DNA from: Thermaerobacter sp. PB12/4term
Lineage (GTDB): Bacteria > Bacillota > Sulfobacillia > Thermaerobacterales > Thermaerobacteraceae
NCBI RefSeq assembly: GCF_003403315.2
Contig: NZ_CP048407.1
Span: forward strand, 1,364,001-1,428,000
DNA length: 64,000 bases
Direction: 5' to 3'
This document shows positions 8,191 to 15,977 of the stretch, one piece after another. The notes below the pieces were generated by a model that was not told where the DNA came from, did no database searches, and was given only the letters and a program-made list of their open reading frames with translations. The translations under genes and the position numbers were made by a program. Each line of letters begins with the position of its first letter. The first letter of the stretch is position 1.

Positions 8191-9213
8191 GGGCAACGCT
8201 CCCTGCAGCGGGCCGGCGCCGCCGGTTCGAGGCGGCGCCCGCTGCCCTGCAGGGGCAAGGCCCCGGGACGCCGGCTACCGCCCTCCCCGGCTGGTCGGGT
8301 GTCCACCGGAATCTGCCAGATCCGGCATGCCAGCCCGGCAATCTGGCTCGAGTCTAGCCAAGGGGTGCCCGCCGGGTCAAGGACGGCGGGGTGGAACCGC
8401 CTCCGCACCAGCAGCCCCGCCCGCAGGAAGGCCGTCAACGCCGGCCGGGCCCGTAGCATGGCCGCCAGGGTGGGAGCGGGTGGGAGGCGCGGTCCCCCGA
8501 AGGGGAGCGCCCGGCGAGGGGGTTGGCCGCCCTGTCCCCGGGTCCCGCTTCCCCTGCCCCCCTGCCGACCGGCCCACACCGTCCGGCCCAAGCTCACGCC
8601 GGTGCGTGGCGGGCACGGCGTGTTCCTCGTTCTGCGGCTCACCATGGACATGCCGGGACCCCTCCCCTGGCGGCAGGGCAGGGGGAGGCCGGGGACCGAT
8701 GCGTCCCACCGGGCCGGAAGGGAACGCCTTTGGGCGGCGGTCCCATCCAGGCGGCAGGGGAGGTGGACCGGTGCTCCAGGCCCAGACCGGAACCGGCGGC
8801 GACTGCTGGTGCCGGATTGCATCGGTGGTCCTGGAAGCGTTGCTGGTCGCGGTGTTGCGACACGGTGTCCGGATCGGCCGGCCCATCCGCAGGAGCGGGC
8901 GCCCCCTCACGGCGAGCCGCCTGCGGCGCGGGACCCGAACCGGCGGCCGCCCCGGCCGGGACAACCTGCGGCGGCCGCTCCGGCACCGGCGAGTGACGGC
9001 CTGAGGGGCGGGGCCGCCGCCCCAGGTTGTCTGGCTGGCGTGGAGGTGGCGCAGGGGCTTGTTTCTGGGTGGACCGGCGGGCCCTGGGGCTGAAGCGCCC
9101 CGGGAGGCCGGCGGCCCCGGGGGAGGCCGGCCCCAAGGCGGCCGCAGCGGCGCAGGAGTTGGTGGGCGGGTGGTCCGGGCGGCAGCATCCCCGTCGCACC
9201 GGCGGCCACCCGT
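8191..9213. other. About 1 kb without a convincing gene
   Basis: This interval between the spoVAF stop and the M50 protease start has no frame on the minus strand that looks like a protein. The only candidate with a decent ribosome binding site is a short plus-strand frame at 8771-9004, listed separately. No tRNA-like, rRNA-like or terminator structure with a T-run was seen. Confidence 0.55.
8771..9004 (+). CDS. Possible small protein on the opposite strand (weak)
   Basis: A 77-codon frame begins with GTG at 8771, preceded by GGGGAGGTGG at a normal distance. Residues 15-38 are hydrophobic (RIASVVLEALLVAVLRHGV) and could be a membrane helix; the rest is strongly Arg-rich. G/C dominates third codon positions, as in real genes here, but also as in much of the non-coding sequence. 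I recognise no family. It would be the only plus-strand gene in the window, which argues against it. Confidence 0.2.
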   Translation: MLQAQTGTGGDCWCRIASVVLEALLVAVLRHGVRIGRPIRRSGRPLTASRLRRGTRTGGRPGRDNLRRPLRHRRVTA

Positions 9214-10800
9214 TCAGGCCGGCTGCGGCCCGCCGGCTTCTTCCCCCTCCCCGGCAGGTCGAGGGAAGGTTCGGTCCCGGGCCACCCGGACCGTCATGGG
9301 CTGTCTCAGCAGCATGCGGGCCAGGACCCGGCCGTCGAAGGGAACCAGCGGCCACAGGTAGGGCACCCCGAAGGAACGGGTGCCGAGCAGCAGCACCAGG
9401 GACAGCAGCACGCCGATCAGGAAGCCCGGGATCCCCAGGGCGCCGGCCAGGACCAGGAGGGCTACCCGCAGCAGCCGGAAGGCCTGGGCCAGCTCCACGC
9501 TGGGTGTCGCGAAGGTCCCCAGGGCCGCCAGGGCGATGTACAGGATGGCCTCGTTGGTGAACATGCCGACCTCCACCGCCAGCTGGCCGATGAGGACGGC
9601 GCCGATGATGCCCAGGGACGTGGACAAGGCCTCCGGGGTATGGATCAGCGCCAGCCGGATCAGCTCGATGCCCACCTCGCCCAGGATGAATTGCCACTCC
9701 AGCCCAATACCGGCCGGTTTACGAGGACCCAGGATGGAGACCAGCTGGTCGGGCAGGCCCTGCAGCTGGCCCTTGTCCAGCACCAGGGCCACCCAGAGGG
9801 GCGGCCCCAGCCACGAGAGGAGCACCCCCGCGTACCGGATCAGCCGGGCCCATGTGCCGGTGGTGGCGTTCTCGTGGAACTCCTCGGCATGCTGCAGGTG
9901 GTGGAACAGGGTGGTCGGCAGGATGATGGCCGAGGGGCTCGTGTCCACCAGAATGAGAACGTGGCCCTCGATCAGGTGGACCGCGGCCACATCGGGCCGC
10001 TCGGTGAACCGCACCAGGGGGAAGGGGTTCCACCACCGGCGCGGTCCCATCAGGTGCTCCACCACCGCCGACTCGGCCATGGGGATGGCGTCCGTCTCGA
10101 TGGCCTTAAGGCGCTCCCGAACCAGCTTCACCAGCTCCGGATTGGCTACGTCCTTCAGATAGACCATGGCCACGTCGGTTTTGGAGCGCCGCCCGATGCG
10201 CAGGACCTCCGCCCGGAACTGGGGGTCCCGCAGGCGCCGGCGAATCAGGGCGGTGTTGTGGACCAGGGTCTCGGTGAACCCGTCATGGGGCCCGCGCAGC
10301 ACTTTCTCCAGGGCCGGCTCGGCGATCCCCCGTCCGGGGTAGGTCCGGACGTCGATGATGAAGGCGTGGTCCAGGCCGTCCACCAGCAGGGCCACGGGCC
10401 CCATCAGCACCTTGTCGATCACGTCGTCCAGGGTTTCCGCCGGGTCGACCTCGATGAAGCCGATGCCTTCCACGAAGACCTGGGTGAACCAGAGGCGCTC
10501 GTCCTCCTGGGCCGGTTCGTCGGGCTCGAAGACGGCCAGGGCCTGCATGATGCGCAGCAGCACGTCGGTCTTGACCAGGCCGTCGATGCCCACCAGCACG
10601 GCGTCGCGCCCTGCGAAACGGGAGGGCTTGATCAAGACGTCAAAGGTCTCGCCCGCTCCCAGGGTCCGGCGGATGTACTCCAGGTTGGCTTCCAGCTCTC
10701 GCCGGATGCGGTGCTTCTGCTCCTGGTGGTGGACGGCCCGGGTGATGGACGCCGCCATCTGGCCGGCACCCCGTCCGGGCGAACCCGCCCGCTGCGTCAT
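9214..10800 (-). CDS. spoVAF: SpoVAF / GerA-type spore germination membrane protein
   Basis: 528 residues, GerA family A-subunit architecture: a soluble N-terminal half (to about residue 300; blocks FVEGIGFIEVDPAETLDDVI and HNTALIRRRLRD) and a C-terminal half with about five membrane helices ending near residue 490. The position directly after spoVAE identifies it as SpoVAF rather than a free-standing germinant receptor subunit; SpoVAF is reported to help germination receptor signalling or dipicolinate release. ATG at 10800 chosen for AAGGGAGGG seven to eight bases upstream; the frame continues upstream but there is Arg/Gly-rich noise. Stop at 9214. Confidence 0.93.
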   Translation of the reverse strand: MTQRAGSPGRGAGQMAASITRAVHHQEQKHRIRRELEANLEYIRRTLGAGETFDVLIKPSRFAGRDAVLVGIDGLVKTDVLLRIMQALAVFEPDEPAQEDERLWFTQVFVEGIGFIEVDPAETLDDVIDKVLMGPVALLVDGLDHAFIIDVRTYPGRGIAEPALEKVLRGPHDGFTETLVHNTALIRRRLRDPQFRAEVLRIGRRSKTDVAMVYLKDVANPELVKLVRERLKAIETDAIPMAESAVVEHLMGPRRWWNPFPLVRFTERPDVAAVHLIEGHVLILVDTSPSAIILPTTLFHHLQHAEEFHENATTGTWARLIRYAGVLLSWLGPPLWVALVLDKGQLQGLPDQLVSILGPRKPAGIGLEWQFILGEVGIELIRLALIHTPEALSTSLGIIGAVLIGQLAVEVGMFTNEAILYIALAALGTFATPSVELAQAFRLLRVALLVLAGALGIPGFLIGVLLSLVLLLGTRSFGVPYLWPLVPFDGRVLARMLLRQPMTVRVARDRTFPRPAGEGEEAGGPQPA

Positions 10801-11008
10801 GGCACCGCCCTCCCTTCCGCGCCGGCCGGTGGTGATGCCGCCCCCGTGCGGCGACCTGGCGCGGGTGTCCCGGCGGCCTGGGGCCTCTCGATCCCGGCGG
10901 CACGATGGTCTCAAAGGGCGCCCTGAAGGGCGCTCGCCGCCGGGCGCCGGGCCTCGCCTTCCGGCAGGCGCCAAGCCCCTCCCACCGGGCGCACACCCCC
11001 TTGGTCGA
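10801..11008. other. Spacer between spoVAE and spoVAF with a small hairpin
   Basis: 208 bases without a gene. A hairpin GCGCCCT-TC-AGGGCGC lies at about 10919-10934, reading on the minus strand; it lacks a T-run, so it may attenuate or stabilise the transcript instead of terminating it. Confidence 0.4.
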
Positions 11009-11362
11009 TCAACCCTTGGGATTGAACAGCAGGGCCGTGAGCAGGCCGCCCAGCACCGCCACCGTCAGGCCCAGGGCCGTCGCCGCCAGGCCGCCGGCCA
11101 GGATCCCGGCCAGCCCCTGCCCCGCGCCCTTCAGGGCACCCTCCACCAGGGCAAAGCCGAAGCCCGGCAGAGGGATGGTGGCGCCGGCTCCAGCCAGCTC
11201 GACCAGGGGCCGGTACAGGCCCAAGCCGCCGGCGATGGCGCCTAGCACCACGAAGAGGACCATCACATGCCCCTGGGTGAAGCGGGGCGGGGTCAGGTCC
11301 AGGACCAGTTGGGCCAGGGTGCAAAGGGCCCCGCCCACCACGAAGGCCCAGAAGTAGCTCAT
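11009..11362 (-). CDS. spoVAE: Stage V sporulation protein AE (SpoVAEb-type)
   Basis: 117-residue membrane protein with about four hydrophobic helices, starting FWAFVVGGALCTLAQLVLDL and carrying the typical TQGHVMVLFVVLGAI and LPGFGFALVEGALKG blocks. SpoVAC and SpoVAEb together form the membrane channel that moves calcium-dipicolinate into the developing spore and out again at germination. ATG at 11362 overlaps the spoVAD stop by 4 bp and has GGGAGGGA upstream. Confidence 0.95.
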   Translation of the reverse strand: MSYFWAFVVGGALCTLAQLVLDLTPPRFTQGHVMVLFVVLGAIAGGLGLYRPLVELAGAGATIPLPGFGFALVEGALKGAGQGLAGILAGGLAATALGLTVAVLGGLLTALLFNPKG

Positions 11363-12732
11363 CGCCCGTCCCTCCCGCCGCCTGTTCCCCCGCCTGTCCC
11401 GCCGCGGGTGCCGTCCTGCGGGGTGCTGCTGCCCGGCTGGACGCGGTCCACCTCCAGGGCCACGGCGTGGGCCACCGTGGGCAGGCTGTCGCCCTGCTTG
11501 TAGGTGGTGGTGCTGTGCAGGCAGCCGGTGCAGACCAGGAGGATCCGGCCAAGATCGCCCTGCTCCATGCGCCGCAAAAGGTAGCCGGCACTGACCATGC
11601 CCGAACAGGCGGTGCCGCTGCCGCCGGCGTAAACCCCCTGGGAGGCGTCGTAGAGCATCAGGCCGCAGTCGGCCAGCACCCCTTCGGCGTCGTACCCCTG
11701 CTCGCGCAGCAGTTCCACCAGCAGCCGGTGGCCGTAGCGCGCCAAATCGCCCGTCACGATCAGGTCGTAATCGCCGGGACGCCGGCCCGTGTCCTGCAGG
11801 TGCTGGCGGATGGTGTCGGCCGCCGCCGGCGCCATGGCCGAGCCCATGTCGAAGGGGTCCGTGAGCCCCATGTCGATGACCCGGCCAAAGGTGGCGTGGG
11901 TGATCACCACGGGCAGGCCGCCGCCGGGCCGGTCCTCGCCCGCGGCCCTTGCCGCCGCGCCTCCGGCCGGCCGGTCCTCCTGTGAACCCGCCCCGCCCCG
12001 GTGCCGTGGGGCGGGGTCCCCTGTACCGCCGGTTGCGGGGCCGGCGTCAGGGCGTGACGTACCTCGTGCTTCCGGAGGATTCTGCCCGCCGGTCCATCCC
12101 TCCGGCAGGGGGCGGGCCTCCCCCACCAGCACGGCCGCTGCCGCCCCCGTGGCCGTCCACTGGGCCGTGGCCGGTCGCTGGTTGCCCAGCTCCGTGGGGA
12201 ACCGGTACTGGCGTTCCGCCGTGTCGTGGTGACTGGAGGTGGTGCAGAGGACCCGGGCGGCATACCCCGCGTCGGTCAGCAGGGCCCCCAGGCCCAGGGC
12301 GGCGGCCCAGGTGGCGCAGGCGGCAAACAGGCCCAGATAGGGGATGTCCAGCTCGGCTGCCGTGAAGCTGGCACACGTCAGCTGGTTCATCAGATCCCCG
12401 GCCAGGTGGAGATCGATGTCCGCCGGCTCCAGCCCGGCCTTTTCCAGGGCCAGCACCGCCGCGTCGAGGGACATCCGCCGCTCCGCCCGCTCCCAGGAGC
12501 GCTGCCCCAGCAGCCGGTCGGGATAGGTGCGGTCCCAGTACGCGCCCAGGGGGCCTTCCGCTTCCTTGGGCCCGGCCACGGCAGCAGCGGCGGCGATGCG
12601 CGGGCGGTTGTGGAACACCAGGGTCTGCTGTCCGACCCGGCGGCCCTGGCCCTGCCGCCGGACCTGGCCCAGGTGCGCGCTCCGCCCCTTTTCCAGCAAG
12701 GTCGCAACAGCCGTCAGCGAAGCCACCCCCAT
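11359..12732 (-). CDS. spoVAD: Stage V sporulation protein AD (dipicolinate-binding)
   Basis: Thiolase-fold protein that binds dipicolinic acid and works with the SpoVAC/E channel. Family blocks are clear: QQTLVFHNRPRI, VAGPKEAEGPLG, DLMNQLTCASF, GLFAACATWAAALGLG, SSHHDTAERQYRFPTELGNQR near the middle and HSTTTYKQGDSLPTVAHAV at the end. At 457 residues it is about 120 longer than usual: roughly 30 extra residues at the N-terminus and a Gly/Pro/Arg-rich insert at about residues 212-275. The start (ATG at 12732, or GTG two codons later) has only a G-rich leader, so it is uncertain. Confidence 0.95.
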   Translation of the reverse strand: MGVASLTAVATLLEKGRSAHLGQVRRQGQGRRVGQQTLVFHNRPRIAAAAAVAGPKEAEGPLGAYWDRTYPDRLLGQRSWERAERRMSLDAAVLALEKAGLEPADIDLHLAGDLMNQLTCASFTAAELDIPYLGLFAACATWAAALGLGALLTDAGYAARVLCTTSSHHDTAERQYRFPTELGNQRPATAQWTATGAAAAVLVGEARPLPEGWTGGQNPPEARGTSRPDAGPATGGTGDPAPRHRGGAGSQEDRPAGGAAARAAGEDRPGGGLPVVITHATFGRVIDMGLTDPFDMGSAMAPAAADTIRQHLQDTGRRPGDYDLIVTGDLARYGHRLLVELLREQGYDAEGVLADCGLMLYDASQGVYAGGSGTACSGMVSAGYLLRRMEQGDLGRILLVCTGCLHSTTTYKQGDSLPTVAHAVALEVDRVQPGSSTPQDGTRGGTGGGTGGGRDGR

Positions 12733-12852
12733 CCCCCCTGACCCCAGCTCGATCCCGTCGCGTCGGTGCCTGGAGGCTGCCCGATGCTTTGGTGCTTGGA
12801 GCCTGGCCGATCACCGCGGGGCTGCCGTCGCCCCCACCGGGTGCCGGGCGCC

Positions 12853-12881
12853 AGGTACCGGACGCGCAAGGTACCGGACGC
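12853..12881. repeat. 13-bp direct repeat pair between spoVAC and spoVAD
   Basis: The sequence AGGTACCGGACGC occurs at 12853-12865 and again at 12869-12881. Each copy contains the palindrome GGTACC. It lies in the 161-bp spacer upstream of spoVAD's start relative to spoVAC. Function unknown; it could be simple slippage. Confidence 0.7.
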
Positions 12882-12893
12882 CGCTTCGCCGCG

Positions 12894-13370
12894 TCAGGGC
12901 CCGCCCAGGGCGGCCCGGGTGCCGCCGAACAGAGTCAGCAAGCCCGCCATCACCGTGGCGGCGGCGACGCCGTAGACGATGACCGGGCCGGCGATCTGGA
13001 ACATGCGGGCCCCCAGCCCCAGCACCCAGCCCTCGCGCTTGAACTCCATGGCCGCCGAGCCGATGGAGTTCGCAAAGCCCGTGATGGGCAGGAAGGCCCC
13101 CATGCCACCCACCCTGCCCAGGTCGTCGTACACCCCCAGCCCCGTCAGGAAAAGCCCGATCAGGATGAATGCCGCCCCGGTCCAGGAAGCGGCGTCGGTT
13201 GCCGGCAGGCCGGCGTTCTTCAGCAGGTTGAGGACCACCTGCCCGGCCGTGCAGATGCTGCCGCCGACGAGAAAGGCCATCAACGCGTTGCGGGCGATGG
13301 GCTTGGGGGGCAGGATGCGCTGGACCGCCTTCTGGTACGCCTGGGTCTGCTCCTTGCTTGCCCTTGCCAT
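12894..13370 (-). CDS. spoVAC: Stage V sporulation protein AC
   Basis: 158-residue channel protein with four hydrophobic helices. In B. subtilis SpoVAC behaves as a mechanosensitive channel for dipicolinate release. Typical blocks: NALMAFLVGGSICTAGQ near residue 30, TGLGVYDDLGRVGGMGA near 85, and the glycine-rich LPITGFANS. ATG at 13370 chosen because the family starts with a short charged segment (ARASKEQTQAYQKAV). It is the first spoVA gene here; spoVAA and spoVAB, which precede it in Bacillus, are absent. Confidence 0.96.
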   Translation of the reverse strand: MARASKEQTQAYQKAVQRILPPKPIARNALMAFLVGGSICTAGQVVLNLLKNAGLPATDAASWTGAAFILIGLFLTGLGVYDDLGRVGGMGAFLPITGFANSIGSAAMEFKREGWVLGLGARMFQIAGPVIVYGVAAATVMAGLLTLFGGTRAALGGP

Positions 13371-13402
13371 GGACGTTCCCCGCGACGACCGGCGCGGCGC
13401 CC

Positions 13403-13624
13403 TCAGACGCCGCGCCGGCTGTTGTCGACCTTGAAGGCTACCTTGACGTTGGCCTTCCACTCGACGATCCGGCCGTTGTCCACGTTCGCCGTCAGGTTGG
13501 CAACCTCCACGCCGGAGACGTTGTCGATGGTCTTGCAGGCTTCCGCCACCGCGTTGCTGACGGCATCGGTCCAGTCCTTGGTCGATTCGCCGACCAGCTC
13601 GATGACCTTCACCACTTCAGGCAC
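13403..13624 (-). CDS. Dodecin family flavin-binding protein
   Basis: 73 residues, the normal length for dodecin, a dodecameric protein that stores or buffers flavins (and in some species coenzyme A). The pattern VVKVIELVGESTKDWTDAV...ACKTIDNVSG...NGRIVEWKANVKVAFKV is characteristic, including the tryptophan (W36-like, in KDW) that stacks on the isoalloxazine ring. GTG start at 13624 with AGGAGGG seven bases upstream. It lies 32 bp before spoVAC, so it may be co-transcribed with the spoVA genes, an unusual place. Confidence 0.93.
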   Translation of the reverse strand: MPEVVKVIELVGESTKDWTDAVSNAVAEACKTIDNVSGVEVANLTANVDNGRIVEWKANVKVAFKVDNSRRGV

Positions 13625-14035
13625 GGCGCACCCTCCTCCACTTGGGTCGCCGGGAAGCGCCGCGAGCCGGACGAACCCGGCCGACCGGCGCGGCCCGGCC
13701 GGTGTGGGCCTTGGACCGTTCCGGTGCTAGCCTTCCCGGCCTCCCGAAGCCCTATGCCGCGCCCGCCGGGCCGGCGCCGCAGGGCATGCCGCCTTGCAGC
13801 ACCCGGCGCCCAAATAGCAGGGGGCCTCGAGGGAGGCCCCCTGCCTGCCTGCGCGTCAAGGCCCGTAGCTCCCGCGCGCCGGTGCACCGTCACGCTGCTG
13901 GCGTGGTCCTGCGCCCGGCCTTCGGCACGATACCGACGCGGTCCTGCGCCCGTCCCGATGGTGGCGCGGTCCTCGCTTCCCCCGGAGGGCCTGGCGCCAG
14001 CCGCCACGGCCCACCGGGACCTGCGGGTCCGGGCG
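13625..14035. other. Intergenic region between sigF and the dodecin gene
   Basis: 411 bases with no credible gene. It contains the hairpin terminator at 13817-13844 (listed separately). The stretch from there to the dodecin start is where a promoter for dodecin-spoVA would be expected; I could not identify convincing SigG or SigA boxes. Confidence 0.5.
13817..13844 (-). terminator. Terminator after the spoIIA operon
   Basis: Perfect 12-bp stem GCAGGGGGCCTC / GAGGCCCCCTGC with a four-base loop (GAGG on the plus strand). On the minus strand it is followed by CTATTTGG, a short T-rich run. It lies about 190 bp past sigF. Confidence 0.75.
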
Positions 14036-14791
14036 TCAGCAAGGCCCGCCCCGCACGGCTTCACCCGTGGCGGCCGCGGCCACCCCCTCGCCCGCCAGCA
14101 GGCTGCGCAACTGGGCCAGGGCCATCTTCTCCAGCCGCGACACTTGGGGCTGGGAAAGACCCACCGCCGCAGCGACCTCCGCCTGGGTCAGGTCGCGGAA
14201 GAAGCGCAGGGCGATGATGGTGCGCAGCCGCGGAGGCAACTGGGCCAGGGCGGCCCGTACGGCGACGGTGTCGCTCCAGTCCGGATCTCCCGGCGCCGGC
14301 AGCCGGTCGCCGCGGGAGGCGGCGTCGGGTTCGGCGGACAGGGGCTCGTCCAGGGACACGGGGCTCTGGGCCGCTTCCAGGGCGAAGGTCACGTCGGCCA
14401 CATCGCATCCCAACCGCTGGGCGACGGCGGCCGCCGGCGGCCGCCGACCCAGTTCCTGCTCCATGGCGTCCGCCACCCTGCGGATCTCGGCGACCCGCGC
14501 GCGCATGGCGCGACTCAACCCCGCCGGGTTGCTGGCCCGCAGCCAGCGGCGGATCTCGCCCAGGATGACGGGCACCGCGTAGGTGGAGAACTGGTAACCG
14601 CGGGACGGGTCAAAGCCGTCGATGGCCTGCAACAGGCCGATGGTCCCGGCCTGGATCAGGTCGTCCAGGTCGTGGCCGAAGCCGGCGAAACGGCGCGCCA
14701 CATGGCGTACCAGGGGCATGTGCAGGGCCACCAGGCGCTCCCGGGCCTGCCCGTCGCCCTGGCGCGCCCGCTCCCATAACCGATCTTCCAC
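14036..14791 (-). CDS. sigF: RNA polymerase sporulation sigma factor F
   Basis: First forespore-specific sigma factor. Region 2 is visible as LVRHVARRFAGFGHDLDDLIQAGTIGLLQAIDGFD, with FSTYAVPVILGEIRRWLR as region 2.4; region 3 follows; region 4 is LPPRLRTIIALRFFRDLTQAEVAAAVGLSQPQVSRLEK. At 251 residues it is typical. GTG start at 14791, 12 bp after the spoIIAB stop, with GGGGGCGGGGG as a weak ribosome binding site. Held inactive by SpoIIAB until SpoIIAA is dephosphorylated. Third gene of the spoIIA operon. Confidence 0.97.
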   Translation of the reverse strand: MEDRLWERARQGDGQARERLVALHMPLVRHVARRFAGFGHDLDDLIQAGTIGLLQAIDGFDPSRGYQFSTYAVPVILGEIRRWLRASNPAGLSRAMRARVAEIRRVADAMEQELGRRPPAAAVAQRLGCDVADVTFALEAAQSPVSLDEPLSAEPDAASRGDRLPAPGDPDWSDTVAVRAALAQLPPRLRTIIALRFFRDLTQAEVAAAVGLSQPQVSRLEKMALAQLRSLLAGEGVAAAATGEAVRGGPC

Positions 14792-14803
14792 GGCCCCCGC
14801 CCC

Positions 14804-15391
14804 CTAGCGGCCGGCAACGGGGCCTGCAGGGCCGGGTTCCTCGACCCGGCCTGCGGCCGCTTCCGCCTGGGACGGCGGTGCTCCGGTGGACTGGAGGGCA
14901 GCGGGGGCAGGCCCGGCAACGCCCGGGCGGGCCGGCTCGTCGGGCGTCCCGCTGCCCTCCTGGGGCCGGGGCCGCTTGTACATGCGGACCGTGGTTCCGG
15001 CGCCGGGCACCGACTCCACGTCCACCTGGTCCATGAAGGCCTCCATGAACGCGAAGCCCATGCCCATGCGCTCGGGGTCGGTGGAGAACGCGGGCTGGCG
15101 CGCCTGCTCGATGTCCGCAATGCCGCGGCCGCTGTCGGCCACCTCGACCCAGAGGCGGCGGCCGTCGTGCCCGGCGCGGACGGTCACCACGCCATGGTCG
15201 TGGCCGTAACCGTGGACGACGGCATTGGTCACCGCCTCGGAGACGGCCACCTTGATCTCTTCCAGCTCGCTCAAGGTGAAGGGCAGCTGGGCGGCGAAGG
15301 CGGCCACGGCCACCCGCGCCACCCCCACGTTTTCCGCCTGGCTGGACAGGCGCAGCTCCAGCCAGCGAGGTGCGGCGGCGCGGCGGGACAT
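14804..15391 (-). CDS. spoIIAB: Anti-sigma F factor / serine kinase SpoIIAB
   Basis: GHKL-fold ATPase that binds SigF and phosphorylates SpoIIAA. Motifs: N-box EAVTNAVVHGYG, G1 box DSGRGI, G2 region MGMGFAFMEAFMD. The body ends near residue 140; about 55 Pro/Ala-rich residues follow, longer than in Bacillus (146 residues). ATG at 15391 chosen because AAGGAGG lies eight bases upstream; a further upstream ATG (15466) overlaps the spoIIAA stop but has no such site and would add non-homologous residues. Confidence 0.96.
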   Translation of the reverse strand: MSRRAAAPRWLELRLSSQAENVGVARVAVAAFAAQLPFTLSELEEIKVAVSEAVTNAVVHGYGHDHGVVTVRAGHDGRRLWVEVADSGRGIADIEQARQPAFSTDPERMGMGFAFMEAFMDQVDVESVPGAGTTVRMYKRPRPQEGSGTPDEPARPGVAGPAPAALQSTGAPPSQAEAAAGRVEEPGPAGPVAGR

Positions 15392-15462
15392 GGCCCGGCC
15401 CTCCTTCCCAGGCTGGGGTGCGGCAGCACGAGGCAGGGCATGCACGGGCTCGGCACGGCGGC

Positions 15463-15816
15463 TCATCCCTGAACCACCCCCCGGCCCGCACCCAGCGCGG
15501 TGGGCTCGTCGTCGTAGAGGGGAATCCACTGCAGGATCCCCGCCATCTGAAGTACCGCCCTCACGTGGGGCGGTGCGCTGACCATGCTGACCCGGGCGCC
15601 GTCTTCCCGGGCCCGCCGGTACCGGCCCAGCAGGGCGCCCAGGCCGGAGCTGTCGATGAAGTGGACCTTCTGGAGGTTCACCACCAGATGGTCGTAGGCG
15701 CGCCGGCGGACGGCGCGCTCGATCTCCAGGCGGAAGACCTCGGCCCCGTGCTCGTCGAAGTCTCCCGCCAGCCGGGCGACGAGGGTGCGTCCCGTCCAGT
15801 CCAGCTGGACCTGCAA
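15463..15816 (-). CDS. spoIIAA: Anti-anti-sigma F factor SpoIIAA
   Basis: STAS-domain protein that frees SigF when unphosphorylated; SpoIIE dephosphorylates it and SpoIIAB rephosphorylates it. The phosphorylated serine sits in FIDSSGLGALL (about residue 58). 117 residues. TTG at 15816 was preferred: AGGAGG lies eight bases upstream, while the TTG two codons earlier is only two bases from it. First gene of spoIIAA-AB-sigF, downstream of dacF as in Bacillus. A SigH promoter would be expected in the 160-bp gap, but I could not identify one. Confidence 0.96.
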   Translation of the reverse strand: MQVQLDWTGRTLVARLAGDFDEHGAEVFRLEIERAVRRRAYDHLVVNLQKVHFIDSSGLGALLGRYRRAREDGARVSMVSAPPHVRAVLQMAGILQWIPLYDDEPTALGAGRGVVQG

Positions 15817-15977
15817 CGCCAACGCCTCCTATCGCCCTCTCTCCCCGTTTTCCCCGGCGAAGAGTTCGCCGCCGGGTGGGGCATCCCTGCCACCAGGCGG
15901 CGATCCGTGGAAGCTGGCTCTTGGGCGCGGAGATGATGCTTGGGCAGGGGCGGGCGGCCCCCGGTGGGCTAAGCTGG

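Noticed and set aside
15392..15466. Upstream ATG at 15466 for spoIIAB, overlapping the spoIIAA stop
   Set aside because: AAGGAGG points to the ATG at 15391 and the added residues match nothing in the family.
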